From Bradyrhizobium sp. CB1650 (GTDB lineage: Bacteria; Pseudomonadota; Alphaproteobacteria; Rhizobiales; Xanthobacteraceae): DNA of 64,000 bases. Location of the stretch: contig NZ_CP121695.1 of NCBI RefSeq assembly GCF_029761915.1, positions 7,407,501-7,471,500 of the forward strand. The letters run 5' to 3'. Positions 16,265 to 25,518 of this stretch are shown one piece after another (the first letter of the stretch is position 1; each line of letters starts with the position of its first letter). A program made the translations under genes and the position numbers. Under the pieces are notes generated by a model. That model did no database searches. It was not told the origin of the DNA and saw nothing but the letters and a program-made list of their open reading frames with translations.

Positions 16265-17710
16265 ATGAGCGATCGGAGTTCGGTCACCGCCAACACGAAG
16301 GAGATCGCCGCACGTGCCTTCCCGATGACACGGACGACACTAGTCGAAGAGAGAACGAGGGATAGCACTACTCCTAACCAATACGATTCTCACGAGGGCG
16401 GCGTTCTTGCTCAGGCCAGGTGGGATCGACCAGCCATCTTTTCGCTTCAGAATGGGCTCGAGGTTGTGGTGATACCGGATCATCGGACGCCCGTCGTAAC
16501 TCAGATGATCTGGTATAAGGTCGGCTCCGCGGACGAGCCACCCGGAAAATCGGGGCTGGCGCATTTCCTCGAACATCTGATGTTCAAGGGCACATCCAAA
16601 CATCCGCCCGGTGAATTTTCCCAGGCCGTGCAGCGCGTCGGCGGCTACCAAAACGCTTTCACCGGCACCGACTATACAAGCTATTTTCAGGATGTTCCGC
16701 GCGATCAGCTCGGCAAGATGCTGGAATTTGAAGCTGATCGCATGACCAATCTTGTTCTTAAGGATGAGGACGTGCTGTCCGAGCGCGACGTCGTGCTCGA
16801 AGAATTAAATATGGGCGTCGCCAACAATCCAGGTGCGCGGCTCATCGAGCAGATGTTGGCGGCACTTTACCTCAACCACCCCTACGGTCGGCTCATCATC
16901 GGCTGGCGGCAGGAGATCGAAAAGCTTAGCCGTGAAGACGCGCTCGGCTTCTACAAGCGGTTCTATGCACCGAACAACGCTATCCTAATCATCGCCGGCG
17001 ACGTAGAGGCGGGCGCGCTCCGCCCGCTGGTGGAGACGAGTTTTGGCGGCATTCCCTCGCAACCACGGATCCCGGCGGAACGCTTGCGACCTCAGGAGCC
17101 GCCTCCGGCCGCGGAACGCACGGTGACACTGGCCGATCCCCGCGTTGAGCAGCCAGTGCTGCACCGCTACTATCTGGTGCCGTCGGCGCGCACTGCGGTC
17201 GCAGGCGAGAGTCCGGTGCTTGACGTGCTCGCGCAATTGATGGGCGGCGGCATCAACTCATATCTCTATCGCGCGCTGGTGATCGACAAGAAGCTCGCAA
17301 GTAGTGCCTCGGCGAGGTACGAGCCCACCGCCCTTGATTCGTCGCTACTCACAATTTCTGTTACACCAGAACCCGGCATCGAGTTCGGGCAGATTGAATA
17401 CGCCATCGACGGCGTGATTGCCGGTATTGCGCAGCATCCTGCGCGCACAGAAGATATCGAGCTGGCCAAGACGCGGCTGCTCGCTCAAGCAATCTATGCC
17501 CAGGACGACCAAGCAAAGCTTGCGGCCTGGTACGGCCGCCGGCTCACGACAGGACTGACCATCGACGAGATCCGAGGCTGGCCGGACAGCATCCGCGAAG
17601 TCAGTGCCGCGCAAGTGCTCGCGGCCGCGCGCAAATGGCTCGACAAAAAGCGCTCGGTGACAGGCTATCTCGTCAAGGAACCCACCAAAAGACACGCGGA
17701 GAGGCGATAA
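16265..17710 (+). CDS. M16 family zinc metallopeptidase, catalytic subunit
   Basis: 481 residues from ATG at 16265, with AAAGGCG just upstream. The inverted zinc motif HFLEH (His100, Glu103, His104) lies in GLAHFLEHLMFKGT; the distal glutamate is expected in the region of DVVLEELNMG. Length and layout match the bacterial M16B (PqqL/YmxG-like) subunits that work with an inactive partner. No convincing signal peptide is seen, although the family often acts in the periplasm. The next gene overlaps by one base (TAATG) and encodes the partner. The NifA/sigma-54 signals upstream suggest expression during nitrogen fixation, which is an inference. Confidence 0.88.
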   Translation: MSDRSSVTANTKEIAARAFPMTRTTLVEERTRDSTTPNQYDSHEGGVLAQARWDRPAIFSLQNGLEVVVIPDHRTPVVTQMIWYKVGSADEPPGKSGLAHFLEHLMFKGTSKHPPGEFSQAVQRVGGYQNAFTGTDYTSYFQDVPRDQLGKMLEFEADRMTNLVLKDEDVLSERDVVLEELNMGVANNPGARLIEQMLAALYLNHPYGRLIIGWRQEIEKLSREDALGFYKRFYAPNNAILIIAGDVEAGALRPLVETSFGGIPSQPRIPAERLRPQEPPPAAERTVTLADPRVEQPVLHRYYLVPSARTAVAGESPVLDVLAQLMGGGINSYLYRALVIDKKLASSASARYEPTALDSSLLTISVTPEPGIEFGQIEYAIDGVIAGIAQHPARTEDIELAKTRLLAQAIYAQDDQAKLAAWYGRRLTTGLTIDEIRGWPDSIREVSAAQVLAAARKWLDKKRSVTGYLVKEPTKRHAERR

Positions 17711-19056
17711 TGACCCAGTCTTGCACACGACGTGACGTCCTCCTCGCCGGGGCGTCGGGTTCAATCGCAATCCTCGCATCACCAAGTTTGGTTGCTGCCA
17801 CCAGCACGCTTGCCGCGACCAAGATCAAACGCCTGGTCTCGCCTTGCGGTATAAAGGCAACGTTAGTGCAGGATGCGACTGTCCCACTGATCGCCGTAGA
17901 ATATGCCTTCGGCGGCGGCGCGACGCAGGATCCCACCGAGAAACCCGGTGTTGGACACATGGTGGCTAGCCTGCTCGACGAAGGCGCCGGCGATCTTGAC
18001 GCCAAGACGTTTCATGAGCGGCTCGATGGCCGCGCCATTGAGTTGAGCTTTGCATCGCATCGCGACTACTTCCGCGGTAGTTTGCACACGCTGAAGGACT
18101 GCAAGGAGGACGCCTTTGACCTCTTACGGATGGCGCTAACCTCACCACGTTTCGACCCGGCCGATGTCGAACGAATTCGTGCCGGCGTGCTTGCGAAGCT
18201 TCGGCATGACTCGACCAATCCGGCGTCGCTCGCAAATCGCAAATTCTTCGAGGTGGCCTTCAAGGATCATCCTTATGCTCGGCAGGCCGAAGGCACCCTC
18301 GAGAGCGTGCCGAAGATCGACGTAGCAGATCTCAAGGGCTATCTCCGAAGCGTAATCACAAAAGACACACTCAAGATCGCGGTGGTCGGCGACATCGATC
18401 CAGAGGTCCTCTGCAAATTGCTCGACATGACTTTTGGGGGCCTGCCGGCCAGCTCGAATTCGACGCCGGTTGCGGACGTGGTCGCAGCAAAGCCGCCGCA
18501 GCGCATCTTCATTCCGCTCGATGTACCTCAGACGTTTGTGACATTCGGCGGTCCCGGCGTCCGGCGCACCGAACCGGATTTCATGGCAGCCTGTGTCGTC
18601 AACCACATCCTTGGCGGCGGCGGTTTGACCTCGCGGCTCTTCCGCGAAGTCCGCGAGAAGCGGGGGTTGGCCTATTTCGTCAGCGAGCGGCTGGTCTGGA
18701 TGGATCATTCAGCCGTGTTCGTCGGCGATAGCGGCACGCGGGCTGACCGCGCCGGCAGGACAGTCGAAGAGATCGAGAGGCAGGTCCGCCAACTTGCCGA
18801 GAAAGGACCGACCCAGCAGGAACTCGATGATGCAAAGTCTTACCTGAAGGGCTCGCAGATACTAGCTCTCAACACAACATCGAAGCTTGCGCGAACGCTG
18901 TTGCAGCATCAGCTTGATAGGCTGCCGATCGACTATCTCGAAAAACACGACGCCGTCGTCGATGCGGTAACGTTGGAGGATGCCAAGAGAGCAGCGGCGC
19001 GCCTGTGGGGCGGCGGCTTGCTCACCGTTCTCGTCGGTCGTTCCCCAGTGCCATGA
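17710..19056 (+). CDS. M16 family peptidase-like protein, non-catalytic partner, Tat signal
   Basis: 448 residues from the overlapping ATG. The N-terminus CTRRDVLLAGASGSIAILAS is a twin-arginine signal ending near SLVAA, so the product is exported folded. It has the M16 two-domain fold signatures, but the HxxEH position reads GHMVASLLDEG, so zinc binding is lost. The C-terminal half keeps VREKRGLAYFVSERL, the R/Y substrate-binding region of this family. Paired genes of one active and one inactive M16 subunit form heterodimeric peptidases. Co-transcription is nearly certain from the overlap. The export signal here and its absence on the active partner is odd and worth checking. Confidence 0.87.
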   Translation: MTQSCTRRDVLLAGASGSIAILASPSLVAATSTLAATKIKRLVSPCGIKATLVQDATVPLIAVEYAFGGGATQDPTEKPGVGHMVASLLDEGAGDLDAKTFHERLDGRAIELSFASHRDYFRGSLHTLKDCKEDAFDLLRMALTSPRFDPADVERIRAGVLAKLRHDSTNPASLANRKFFEVAFKDHPYARQAEGTLESVPKIDVADLKGYLRSVITKDTLKIAVVGDIDPEVLCKLLDMTFGGLPASSNSTPVADVVAAKPPQRIFIPLDVPQTFVTFGGPGVRRTEPDFMAACVVNHILGGGGLTSRLFREVREKRGLAYFVSERLVWMDHSAVFVGDSGTRADRAGRTVEEIERQVRQLAEKGPTQQELDDAKSYLKGSQILALNTTSKLARTLLQHQLDRLPIDYLEKHDAVVDAVTLEDAKRAAARLWGGGLLTVLVGRSPVP

Positions 19057-19599
19057 CTACATCCCGGTCAGGAGCCGAATTGGACGTCAGACCACAATAC
19101 GCAGGAAACCCAATTGTCTTGTAGATAGTGGACCTCCACGCCCAAGCGAGGACCGGCAGGGTGTGCTAGGGCAAAAGTGCTTCTCACATCGATAGAATGC
19201 GCGGCTGTGCAGTGCGTGAGGGTGAGCCGCTAAGGAAAAGGGAAGATGTTCAGACGACAAGTCACGCCACTAAGGGCTAATCCCTTAGCGCACCTGCAAG
19301 GTGGGAAAACGGAAACCGACAGCGCAGCGCCTCGCCGTTGTTTTGCGACGCGTGCGTTTGATTACATCAACCCGACGATGCGCGAATGGCTCGAAATACG
19401 GGATCGTATGGTCAGAACAGACGATGGGTGCTTTTATCTTGTCGAAAGGAGCAGGCACTAGCCCTAGTGACGGGAAGGCCGTAACGCCTTACAGTCTAGG
19501 GGACGCTGCAACCGCACACCTGTTCAGAAAGTTCGCCTCGACGTGACACCCTTCTTCAGTTTTTTGCTCGCGCACAAGCAAGCATCGTTGGCATGGAAT
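19057..19599. other. Stretch without a recognised gene
   Basis: Short frames only. It precedes an IS110 relic and may contain part of its left end. Confidence 0.3.
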
Positions 19600-20240
19600 C
19601 CTGCGCCGGTTCAAGGTGGCTCGCCGGAAAATGCAGGCACTTGGTCACCAGGCACGCTTGATCCCCGCGCAATTCGTGAAGCCCTAGGTGAAGCCAAACG
19701 AGAACGATATCATCGACGGCGAGGCCCGCAACGCAACCGACGATTCGCTTCGTCGCCGTCAAGGAGGAGGACCAGGCCGATCTTCAAGCGCTGCATCGAG
19801 TTCGTGACCAGATGGTTGGCTCGAGGACACGCCTGATCAATCAGATGCGGGCTTTCTGCCTCGAATACGGTGTACCTTTGCGTCAGGGTGCCGGAATATT
19901 CAAGCTCGGGTTGCCGCGCGCTTTGAATGACGAAGGAAACGATTTATCACCAGTGATGCATCGCCTGGTCGGCGATCTCTTCGCCGATCTCCGCCGCCTC
20001 GAAGAACGGATCCGCGAAAGTGACAGAGGAGATCGAATCGGTAGCCGATCGTGAGCACGTCACACGCCGGCTGATGCCGGATCCCCGGCATCGGCGCATT
20101 GGGTGCGACCTCTACTTGCCGCGATCGGTGATGGGCTGCAGTTTCGCAAGGCCGGCGGCCTTGCGATCAAGAGTCCCGGCGATCAAGCGTTCCGCCAAAT
20201 ATGCGACGCAAACCCTGGCCGCGCAATGCGCCCACTTTAG
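19600..20240 (+). pseudogene. IS110-family transposase relic
   Basis: In shifting frames the DNA encodes the order seen in IS110 transposases: an NDIIDGEA-like segment, QADLQALHRVRDQMVGSRTR and LINQMRAFCLEYGVPLRQGA, then RRLEERI, and last a broken PGIGALGAT-like C-terminal segment (RHRRIGCDL in one frame). At least three frameshifts separate these pieces and both ends are missing. It is a different, much older copy than the intact transposase at 25594-26619. Confidence 0.75.
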
Positions 20241-20259
20241 TTCGTTGTCGTTGGTTTAG

Positions 20260-20505
20260 CTAAAGCAAGAAATTTCGAATTTTTGGATTGCTGCGGAGAA
20301 CACCCTTAGTCCGCCCCGTGGGGTCGATAAACTTCGGAACGTCTGGTTGGAAGAATCCTTCCATCGGATCGTTCAAAGGCCGAAATTCGGACAACCATAG
20401 ATACTGCTCGGCAATAGCAGAGATTTCGCGTTTGGTGGTCTCGTCTGTTATCGAACTGTACCGAAATAACACCCGCGGCAATACCGGGAGATCAAGTTGA
20501 GCCAT
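20260..20505 (-). pseudogene. N-terminal fragment of a DUF2971-like protein
   Basis: 81 codons: MAQLDLPVLPRVLFRYSSIT, then ISAIAEQYLWLSEFRPLNDP and MEGFF. The pattern LFRYSS...LWLSxxxxLNDPMEG is the start of DUF2971 proteins, which are normally 250 residues or more. The frame stops after 81 codons, next to the IS110 relic, so the gene was probably cut by that insertion. The function of DUF2971 is unknown to me. Confidence 0.55.
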
Positions 20506-20660
20506 TGGAGAAATTCCGCCAATCCAAGTTCATGTTTATTTCCTCGCGCGTTGGCGGTGAATCAATTTGTCACGGTTCGATTCAGCTCCTCAATTCAGGT
20601 AGTTTGACGCGGCACGAGGCGGGATTCTAAATCTCTCCACCGGAAATGGGGAGTCCTGCG

Positions 20661-21917
20661 ATGACCAGCGGAAGCATCGGCTCGCGCGCCGCGCCAACGG
20701 CGAGTGACGCGCCTCCAAAGCCTATGAACCCGTCGGAGCGGCTCGACGCGATTGACGTGCTGCGGGGCTTGGCCCTATTCGGCGTGCTCGCCATGAACAT
20801 CGTGACCATATTTCGGGTCTCCATCTTCGCTTCGCTCTTGCCGAAAGCGGAGCCGGCGGGGCCGCTCGACCAGGCGGTAGCGGCCGTGCTGACGGTCGCC
20901 GTCGACTCTAAGGCGATTGCGCTATTGTCGCTGCTGTTCGGCGTCGGCCTCGCCATCCAATTCGAGCGGCTTGCCGGCAATCCACGGCGCATGATCTTGC
21001 TCGTGCGCAGGCTGGTGGTGCTGCTGGGGATTGGCCTGGTGCATCTCTATTTGGTCTGGAGCGGTGACATTCTCGTCCATTATGCGCTGGCGGGCTTCGT
21101 GGTGCTGCCCTTCCTCGGCGGCGCGCGGTGGCTCATGGCGAGTGCAGCCCTACTGCTCCTGGGGCTCTACGTGACCATGCCGGTGCTACCGCCGATCGTG
21201 CCGCTGCCGGATGCGGCCGAGATGGCCGCTCTTGCCGCGGACGCGACGCGTGCCTACGGCACGGGCGGATTTTTCGATGTGCTCGCGTTCCGTATCCGCG
21301 AGGTGACGGTGATTTTTCCGCTGCAGGTCATGGCCTTGCCGCCCACTGTCGCGCTGTTCCTGGTCGGCGCCTTCGCGTGGCGCAGCGGGGTCTTGCGGCG
21401 GGCTTCGGCGAGCCGGTCCCTGCTGTTCGTCGTCGCAACCTTTGGCATTGTTCTCGGCGGCGGATTGAGTCTCGCGGCAGCAGGACAGGAGCTCTTCGAT
21501 TGGCGGTCGCTCGGGCGCGCGCATTTTTCGGTGGAACAGCTGGGCGCGGTCGTGTTGGCCCTCGGCTATGCGGCCGCGGTCATCGCCGCTGTGAACCTCT
21601 CGGGCGGGCAGAGGATGCTGGGCTGGGCCGCGCCGCTTGGGCGCATGGCGTTCACCAACTATCTGGCGCAATCTGTGATCTGCGGCTGGATCTTCTACGG
21701 TTATGGTCTAGGCCAATTTGGCCGCCTCGGCGTGGCCGCGACACTGGCGATCGGGATTTTCGTGTATGTCGCGCAGGTGGTGTTCAGCGCGTGGTGGCTG
21801 CGCCGGTATCGGTTCGGTCCTGTCGAGTGGCTCTGGCGCTCGTGCATGTATGGGGCACCGCAGTCGATGCGGGCAACGGTCAATTTAGCCGTTACGCGCG
21901 CGACGATAGCAGTTTGA
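20661..21917 (+). CDS. DUF418 family multipass membrane protein
   Basis: About 418 residues from ATG at 20661, chosen because GGGGAG lies eight bases upstream. The N-terminal RLDAIDVLRGLALFGVLAMN is the family signature, followed by about nine to ten hydrophobic helices, and the C-terminal DUF418 domain shows LGRMAFTNYLAQSVICGWIF and GPVEWLWR. These proteins are related to acyltransferase-3 and heparan-alpha-glucosaminide-acetyltransferase-like membrane enzymes, but the substrate is unknown. The gene appears intact and stands alone; the recombinase gene begins about 150 bases downstream. Confidence 0.85.
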   Translation: MTSGSIGSRAAPTASDAPPKPMNPSERLDAIDVLRGLALFGVLAMNIVTIFRVSIFASLLPKAEPAGPLDQAVAAVLTVAVDSKAIALLSLLFGVGLAIQFERLAGNPRRMILLVRRLVVLLGIGLVHLYLVWSGDILVHYALAGFVVLPFLGGARWLMASAALLLLGLYVTMPVLPPIVPLPDAAEMAALAADATRAYGTGGFFDVLAFRIREVTVIFPLQVMALPPTVALFLVGAFAWRSGVLRRASASRSLLFVVATFGIVLGGGLSLAAAGQELFDWRSLGRAHFSVEQLGAVVLALGYAAAVIAAVNLSGGQRMLGWAAPLGRMAFTNYLAQSVICGWIFYGYGLGQFGRLGVAATLAIGIFVYVAQVVFSAWWLRRYRFGPVEWLWRSCMYGAPQSMRATVNLAVTRATIAV

Positions 21918-22070
21918 TGCAGGCCCCAGATTCCCAATCTTTTGTGAAGCCTCTCCACCATTCAACATAGTGTCCGTAAACCCCTTGTTTTGCGGTGGTT
22001 TCCGCGACTCGACCCACGTATAATTCGGCATGGTTATCCGCCTCAATCCAAGTGAAAGGCGTGCCAAATC

Positions 22071-23187
22071 GTGCCAATTCTTGGACTCACAAATCTCACC
22101 GTTCAGTCACTGAAGCCCGGTCTGTACATGGACCGGAAGACGCCAGCTTTCGGATTGCGGGTCGGCAAGCGACAAGACCTGGATCGTCCTTAAAGAGCCC
22201 AACCGCACCAAAATCCGGCTCGGTCACTATCCTGATCTGAAGCTCGCAGAAGCGCGCCGCCGCGCCTATGTCGCTCTTGGCACTCCCGTCGGGGAGAAGG
22301 AACTCAGCATCGAGTTCGAGCAAGCAAAGCTCGTCTTCGTTGAGGAGAACTACAAAGGCAAAGGCGAGCGCACCAAATCTGAGACGCTTCGTCTCCTCAA
22401 CCGCTTAGATTTTAGGTGCACGCTCGCTGACCTCGACGATGCGGCGATTGAGCGTGAACTCGCGAAGCTTGCCGACGTGCCCAGTGAACAGATTCACGCG
22501 TTCCGCGCCCTCCGGACGATGCTCCGCTGGTGCACGAAACCCCCGCATCGCTACATCAAACGCAGTCCGCTCGAAGGCTATCCGGCTCCGGGTAAGGACA
22601 AAAAACGCAGCCGTATTCTGAAAGACGATGAACTCAGAAAAATCTGGCACGCGTGCGAAGGCTTCTTCGGCGACATGATCCGGCTCATCATCTTGTGGGG
22701 ATGTCGGAACGGCGAAATCGGACGGCTGCAGCGCGCATGGCAAGAGGGGCGTGTGCTCACCATTCCTGGTAAATTCACGAAGAACGGACGGGCCCATGCA
22801 ATCCCGATCCTTCCAATGGCGCGTGCAATCCTCAATCGGCAACAAAAGATCGGCGACAACTGGCGAGACAAGAATACCGACTACTACTTCCCCGGTCACA
22901 TCAAGGGCACGCATTTCAACGACGGCTCGTGGGGAAAACTGAAGAAGGAACTCGACAAGCAATCGGGCGTGACCGGATGGCAAATTCGAGACCTGCGTCG
23001 CCCTTTCCGCTCCACGCTCGCCCGCTTAGGGGTTTCGCGAGAGATTGCCGAGATCGTGCTCAATCACGTGACCGGCGGCGGCAAAACTGATCTCGACGAA
23101 ATATACGACAGGTATGACTATCTACCTGAGAAGCGCGCAGCGCTGCAGAAACTTGAAGCCCATCTGAAAAAGGTAGTGGCTGCCTAG
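22071..23187 (+). pseudogene. Site-specific tyrosine recombinase (P4-type integrase), frameshifted near the N-terminus
   Basis: From GTG at 22071 the frame reads NLTVQSLKPGLYMDRKTPAF and GLRVGK. At about 22165-22171 one extra base shifts the frame, which then runs open to 23187 (DKTWIVLKEPNRTKIRLGHY onward). Catalytic positions remain: Arg in GCRNGEIGRL, RDLRRPFRS (box II Arg; the usual HDLRR His is Arg, as I recall for other bradyrhizobial members), His in LNHVTGG, and the nucleophile Tyr in EIYDRYDYLPEK. A product restarting at GTG 22477 would keep only the catalytic domain (236 residues). Such integrases mobilise genomic islands. Pieces of related 3' ends occur at 24170 and 25285. Confidence 0.85.
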
Positions 23188-23217
23188 GCAGTCGCCTTTG
23201 ATGATCGTCACGCTTTG

Positions 23218-23391
23218 CTACGATTTTTGCTCGTCGTCTGATTCTCGCGCAGCCAGGTTCAGCTCCAGTCCTCTAAGCTGTTCTATCAAGACCTCTATGA
23301 TGTCTTCGTAGTCAGAAGGCGCAAGTGAATTCACGCCGCGTAGTGTCAGTTGTTTTTGGAGGATCATTGCCATCATGGCTTTGATGTTCAT
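23218..23391 (-). CDS. 57-residue acidic small protein, function unknown
   Basis: It starts MNIKAMMAMILQKQLTLRGV and ends ARESDDEQKS. A strong ribosome binding site, GGAGG, lies four bases before the ATG (GGAGGTCCCATG). The middle SDYEDIIEVLIEQLRGLELN predicts an amphipathic helix. It is convergent with the integrase gene, 30 bases beyond its stop. I do not recognise the family. The good start signal and helical, coding-like composition support a real gene. Confidence 0.55.
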   Translation of the reverse strand: MNIKAMMAMILQKQLTLRGVNSLAPSDYEDIIEVLIEQLRGLELNLAARESDDEQKS

Positions 23392-23596
23392 GGGACCTCC
23401 GTTCAGAAATTGCGATCGGCATGAAATTCGATGTTAAGTAGATACCATCGATCGACGGCATGCAACGGTGCCTCCGTGCACTAGGTCCGCTCCGCCCGGC
23501 ACAGGAAGCAGCAGTGCGCGTTAAGGCGCCTCGGGATACATTGCGAGTCCAGCGGAACCCGTTAAAGTAAATCTGGCCACGCTGGAGGTGCCCGCC

Positions 23597-24052
23597 ATGA
23601 CCGAAGGAAAGGACAAATTCCTTGAGGAGGTAGAAAGTTACGAGGACTGGTACGACACTGCTTCTGGACGCTGGTACGGCCTTCTCAACTTCTGCAAGTT
23701 CTTAACGCTCGCAGCTGCGCTGGCGTCCGTCGTGGTCTCCGTCGCGATGGACAAGGAAGTTTTCGGGGGATCTGGCCGTTGGATTCTCGTGGGCATTGCC
23801 ATTATAACCGCTGCAGCGAACGAAGTGCTGGGGCAGCTTAAGGTCCGCGAAATGGAAGATTTACGCGAGAGAGGCCGCATCGAGGCGGCGAGAATAGGAA
23901 TATACGCTCGGCAGCGGTTGGCGGAGCTTGGAGGCGACCCCGCAGCGCTATCGAAGGTCAAAGACGAAATCCGCGGACTACTGCATAGACTTGAACTGAG
24001 CCAACATGGTGGTGCGGTTCTAATTGACAGCCCCGACAAAACCCTACCGTAG
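23597..24052 (+). CDS. Two-helix membrane protein with cytosolic helical tail, SLATT-like
   Basis: 151 residues from ATG at 23597, preceded by GGAGG at eight bases. A short soluble N-terminus (YEDWYDTASGRWYGLLNF) is followed by two membrane helices (FLTLAAALASVVVSV; WILVGIAIITAAANEVLG) and a charged helical C-terminus (REMEDLRERGRIEAARIGIY). This layout resembles SLATT-domain proteins, proposed pore-forming effectors of defence systems; the match is by layout, not a clear motif. It lies alone between two integrase 3' ends, which suggests cargo of a mobile unit. Confidence 0.6.
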   Translation: MTEGKDKFLEEVESYEDWYDTASGRWYGLLNFCKFLTLAAALASVVVSVAMDKEVFGGSGRWILVGIAIITAAANEVLGQLKVREMEDLRERGRIEAARIGIYARQRLAELGGDPAALSKVKDEIRGLLHRLELSQHGGAVLIDSPDKTLP

Positions 24053-24169
24053 AGCGTCGGGCGGGACCTCTATCTCCGGAGAGGCGGCCGCGTCCGTTTG
24101 GCCGACGAACTGCGGGTCAGGAGCGCCGGCTAATTGGTTGTGTGGATCTCATCCGCGCGCAGGTAAGCC

Positions 24170-24229
24170 CTCGATCAGATCTACAACAGCTTGATTACCT
24201 ATCCAGAGAAGCACCGCGCTGCATGGTAG
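24170..24229 (+). pseudogene. Second copy of the integrase 3' end, degenerate
   Basis: Encodes LDQIYNSLITYPEKHRAAW then a stop, against LDEIYDRYDYLPEKRAAL in the gene ending at 23187. DNA similarity covers about 55 bases, including GAGAAGC-CGCGCTGCA. Nothing of the rest of the recombinase is present upstream. Confidence 0.65.
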
Positions 24230-24326
24230 AAGTATCTTGCGAGCGATCAAATATTCATACTATTGTTGGTTGCATTCGAGTTCAAAGGATTGGAAAGAAC
24301 ATCATTTGGAATAGGAGGACGTTGCG

Positions 24327-25268
24327 ATGCAAAAGGTCTTCGGTCTCATCAGTCTGATGTCGCTAATCTTCCTTTCAACGCCATTGCGCGCGGACGATAT
24401 TCTCGAAATAAATCGCAGCTTCATCGAAAAATACAAAAATAGGTTGACGATTTCGACGCGCTACACGGTCGATGCGGCTCATAAGAGACCAAATCCAGCA
24501 AGCAAGGATGGCGATATGCACGTCGCAGGGCGGGCGCCAGAGATTGGACTCGCTACGGTTGCCGAGATTCAGAACGCAAAGAGCGTTCCGGATGCAGTGG
24601 CTGCGATAAAGGAAATCGAGGGCTCGGGGCGGAGCATCGATCTTTCGGGGGTCTGGCGCATTTGGCCAGAACACGGTGGCGATAACACGCATATTCAACA
24701 ATCGGATGCCGGCGCTCCGTACGAGGGCGATACGCCAACCAACCCACCGCATGTGTTTGAGGTGCACCCTATTCTCAAGATCGCCGAGCAAGACTTGATC
24801 GCGACGCTCCAGCCTATCGACGGATACGAAGCAAAAGAGGCCGAGGAAGCATTTCCACGATATGAGCGCAGCAGCTTTGAGATCACGCCATCCGAAGATC
24901 GCGTGCGTCTGCGAATGCGGATGATAGGGTTCAACTACGTCAAGTTCACGCTCAAACTCCGGAAACGATTTCACCGAGAGCAAGATGGGGAGTTTGTCTC
25001 CGCCGCGATTTACTCCGAGAAAGAGGGAGATCAGGAACTTTTGGTGCATGACCGCCGCGTTGGATTTGTCGCTGGCACGGCGCCTGATGAGAAGCAAAAG
25101 TCGTTAAAGGTTGGCGACTGTATGCTCGTGCTCGGGATTCCGCGGGTTGACCTTGCGCTCGTATCTTGGCGCATTCGTCATGGTGGCGACGCCCTGCGCT
25201 GGTCGATGCCCTATGAAATTATCGCAGTCGGAATCTATAGCGATGAGCCAACAAGATGCGGGGATTAG
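24327..25268 (+). CDS. Secreted protein of unknown function
   Basis: 313 residues from ATG at 24327 with AGGAGG ten bases upstream. The signal peptide MQKVFGLISLMSLIFLSTPL ends at RAD. The mature protein contains DLSGVWRIWPEHGGDNTHIQ and TNPPHVFEVHPILKI, a segment that I have the impression recurs in bacterial secreted proteins (GVWRIW..EHGG...NPPHVFE.HP), but I know no function. It is intact and well expressed-looking. It sits between the second and third integrase 3' ends, 17 bases before the latter, and so appears to be mobile cargo. Confidence 0.75.
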   Translation: MQKVFGLISLMSLIFLSTPLRADDILEINRSFIEKYKNRLTISTRYTVDAAHKRPNPASKDGDMHVAGRAPEIGLATVAEIQNAKSVPDAVAAIKEIEGSGRSIDLSGVWRIWPEHGGDNTHIQQSDAGAPYEGDTPTNPPHVFEVHPILKIAEQDLIATLQPIDGYEAKEAEEAFPRYERSSFEITPSEDRVRLRMRMIGFNYVKFTLKLRKRFHREQDGEFVSAAIYSEKEGDQELLVHDRRVGFVAGTAPDEKQKSLKVGDCMLVLGIPRVDLALVSWRIRHGGDALRWSMPYEIIAVGIYSDEPTRCGD

Positions 25269-25284
25269 AAGAGCCGCATCTCCG

Positions 25285-25392
25285 CTGGACCACGAGGAAA
25301 TATACGACAGGTATGGTTACCTACCCGAGAAGCATTGCGCTGCAAAAGCTCGAGACGCACCTGAAAAAGTTGCTCAAGTTTACGTCAATTTA
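25285..25392 (+). pseudogene. Third copy of the integrase 3' end
   Basis: Reads LDHEEIYDRYGYLPEKHCAA, then, after a one-base shift, LQKLETHLKKLL and a stop. This is closely similar in DNA to 23092-23186 (for example GAAATATACGACAGGTATG is shared exactly). It ends eight bases before the IS3-family element. Confidence 0.85.
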
Positions 25393-25518
25393 AGATAGTT
25401 GAAATGGACCCGCGGAGCGGGACCGCTTGAACCGGTTTGTTAGTTGGAAAACTGACCGCTCCTGATCCCTTTCTATCACGCTGCCAGAGACTCTGTCTGC
25501 TGCAGTTGCTGTGATGGG

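Noticed and set aside
20560..20600. GGTTCGATTC resembling a tRNA T-loop
   Set aside because: No complementary acceptor or anticodon arms can be built around it.
21960..22070. Region before the integrase as a possible tRNA attachment site
   Set aside because: No tRNA-like folding or T-loop sequence was found there.
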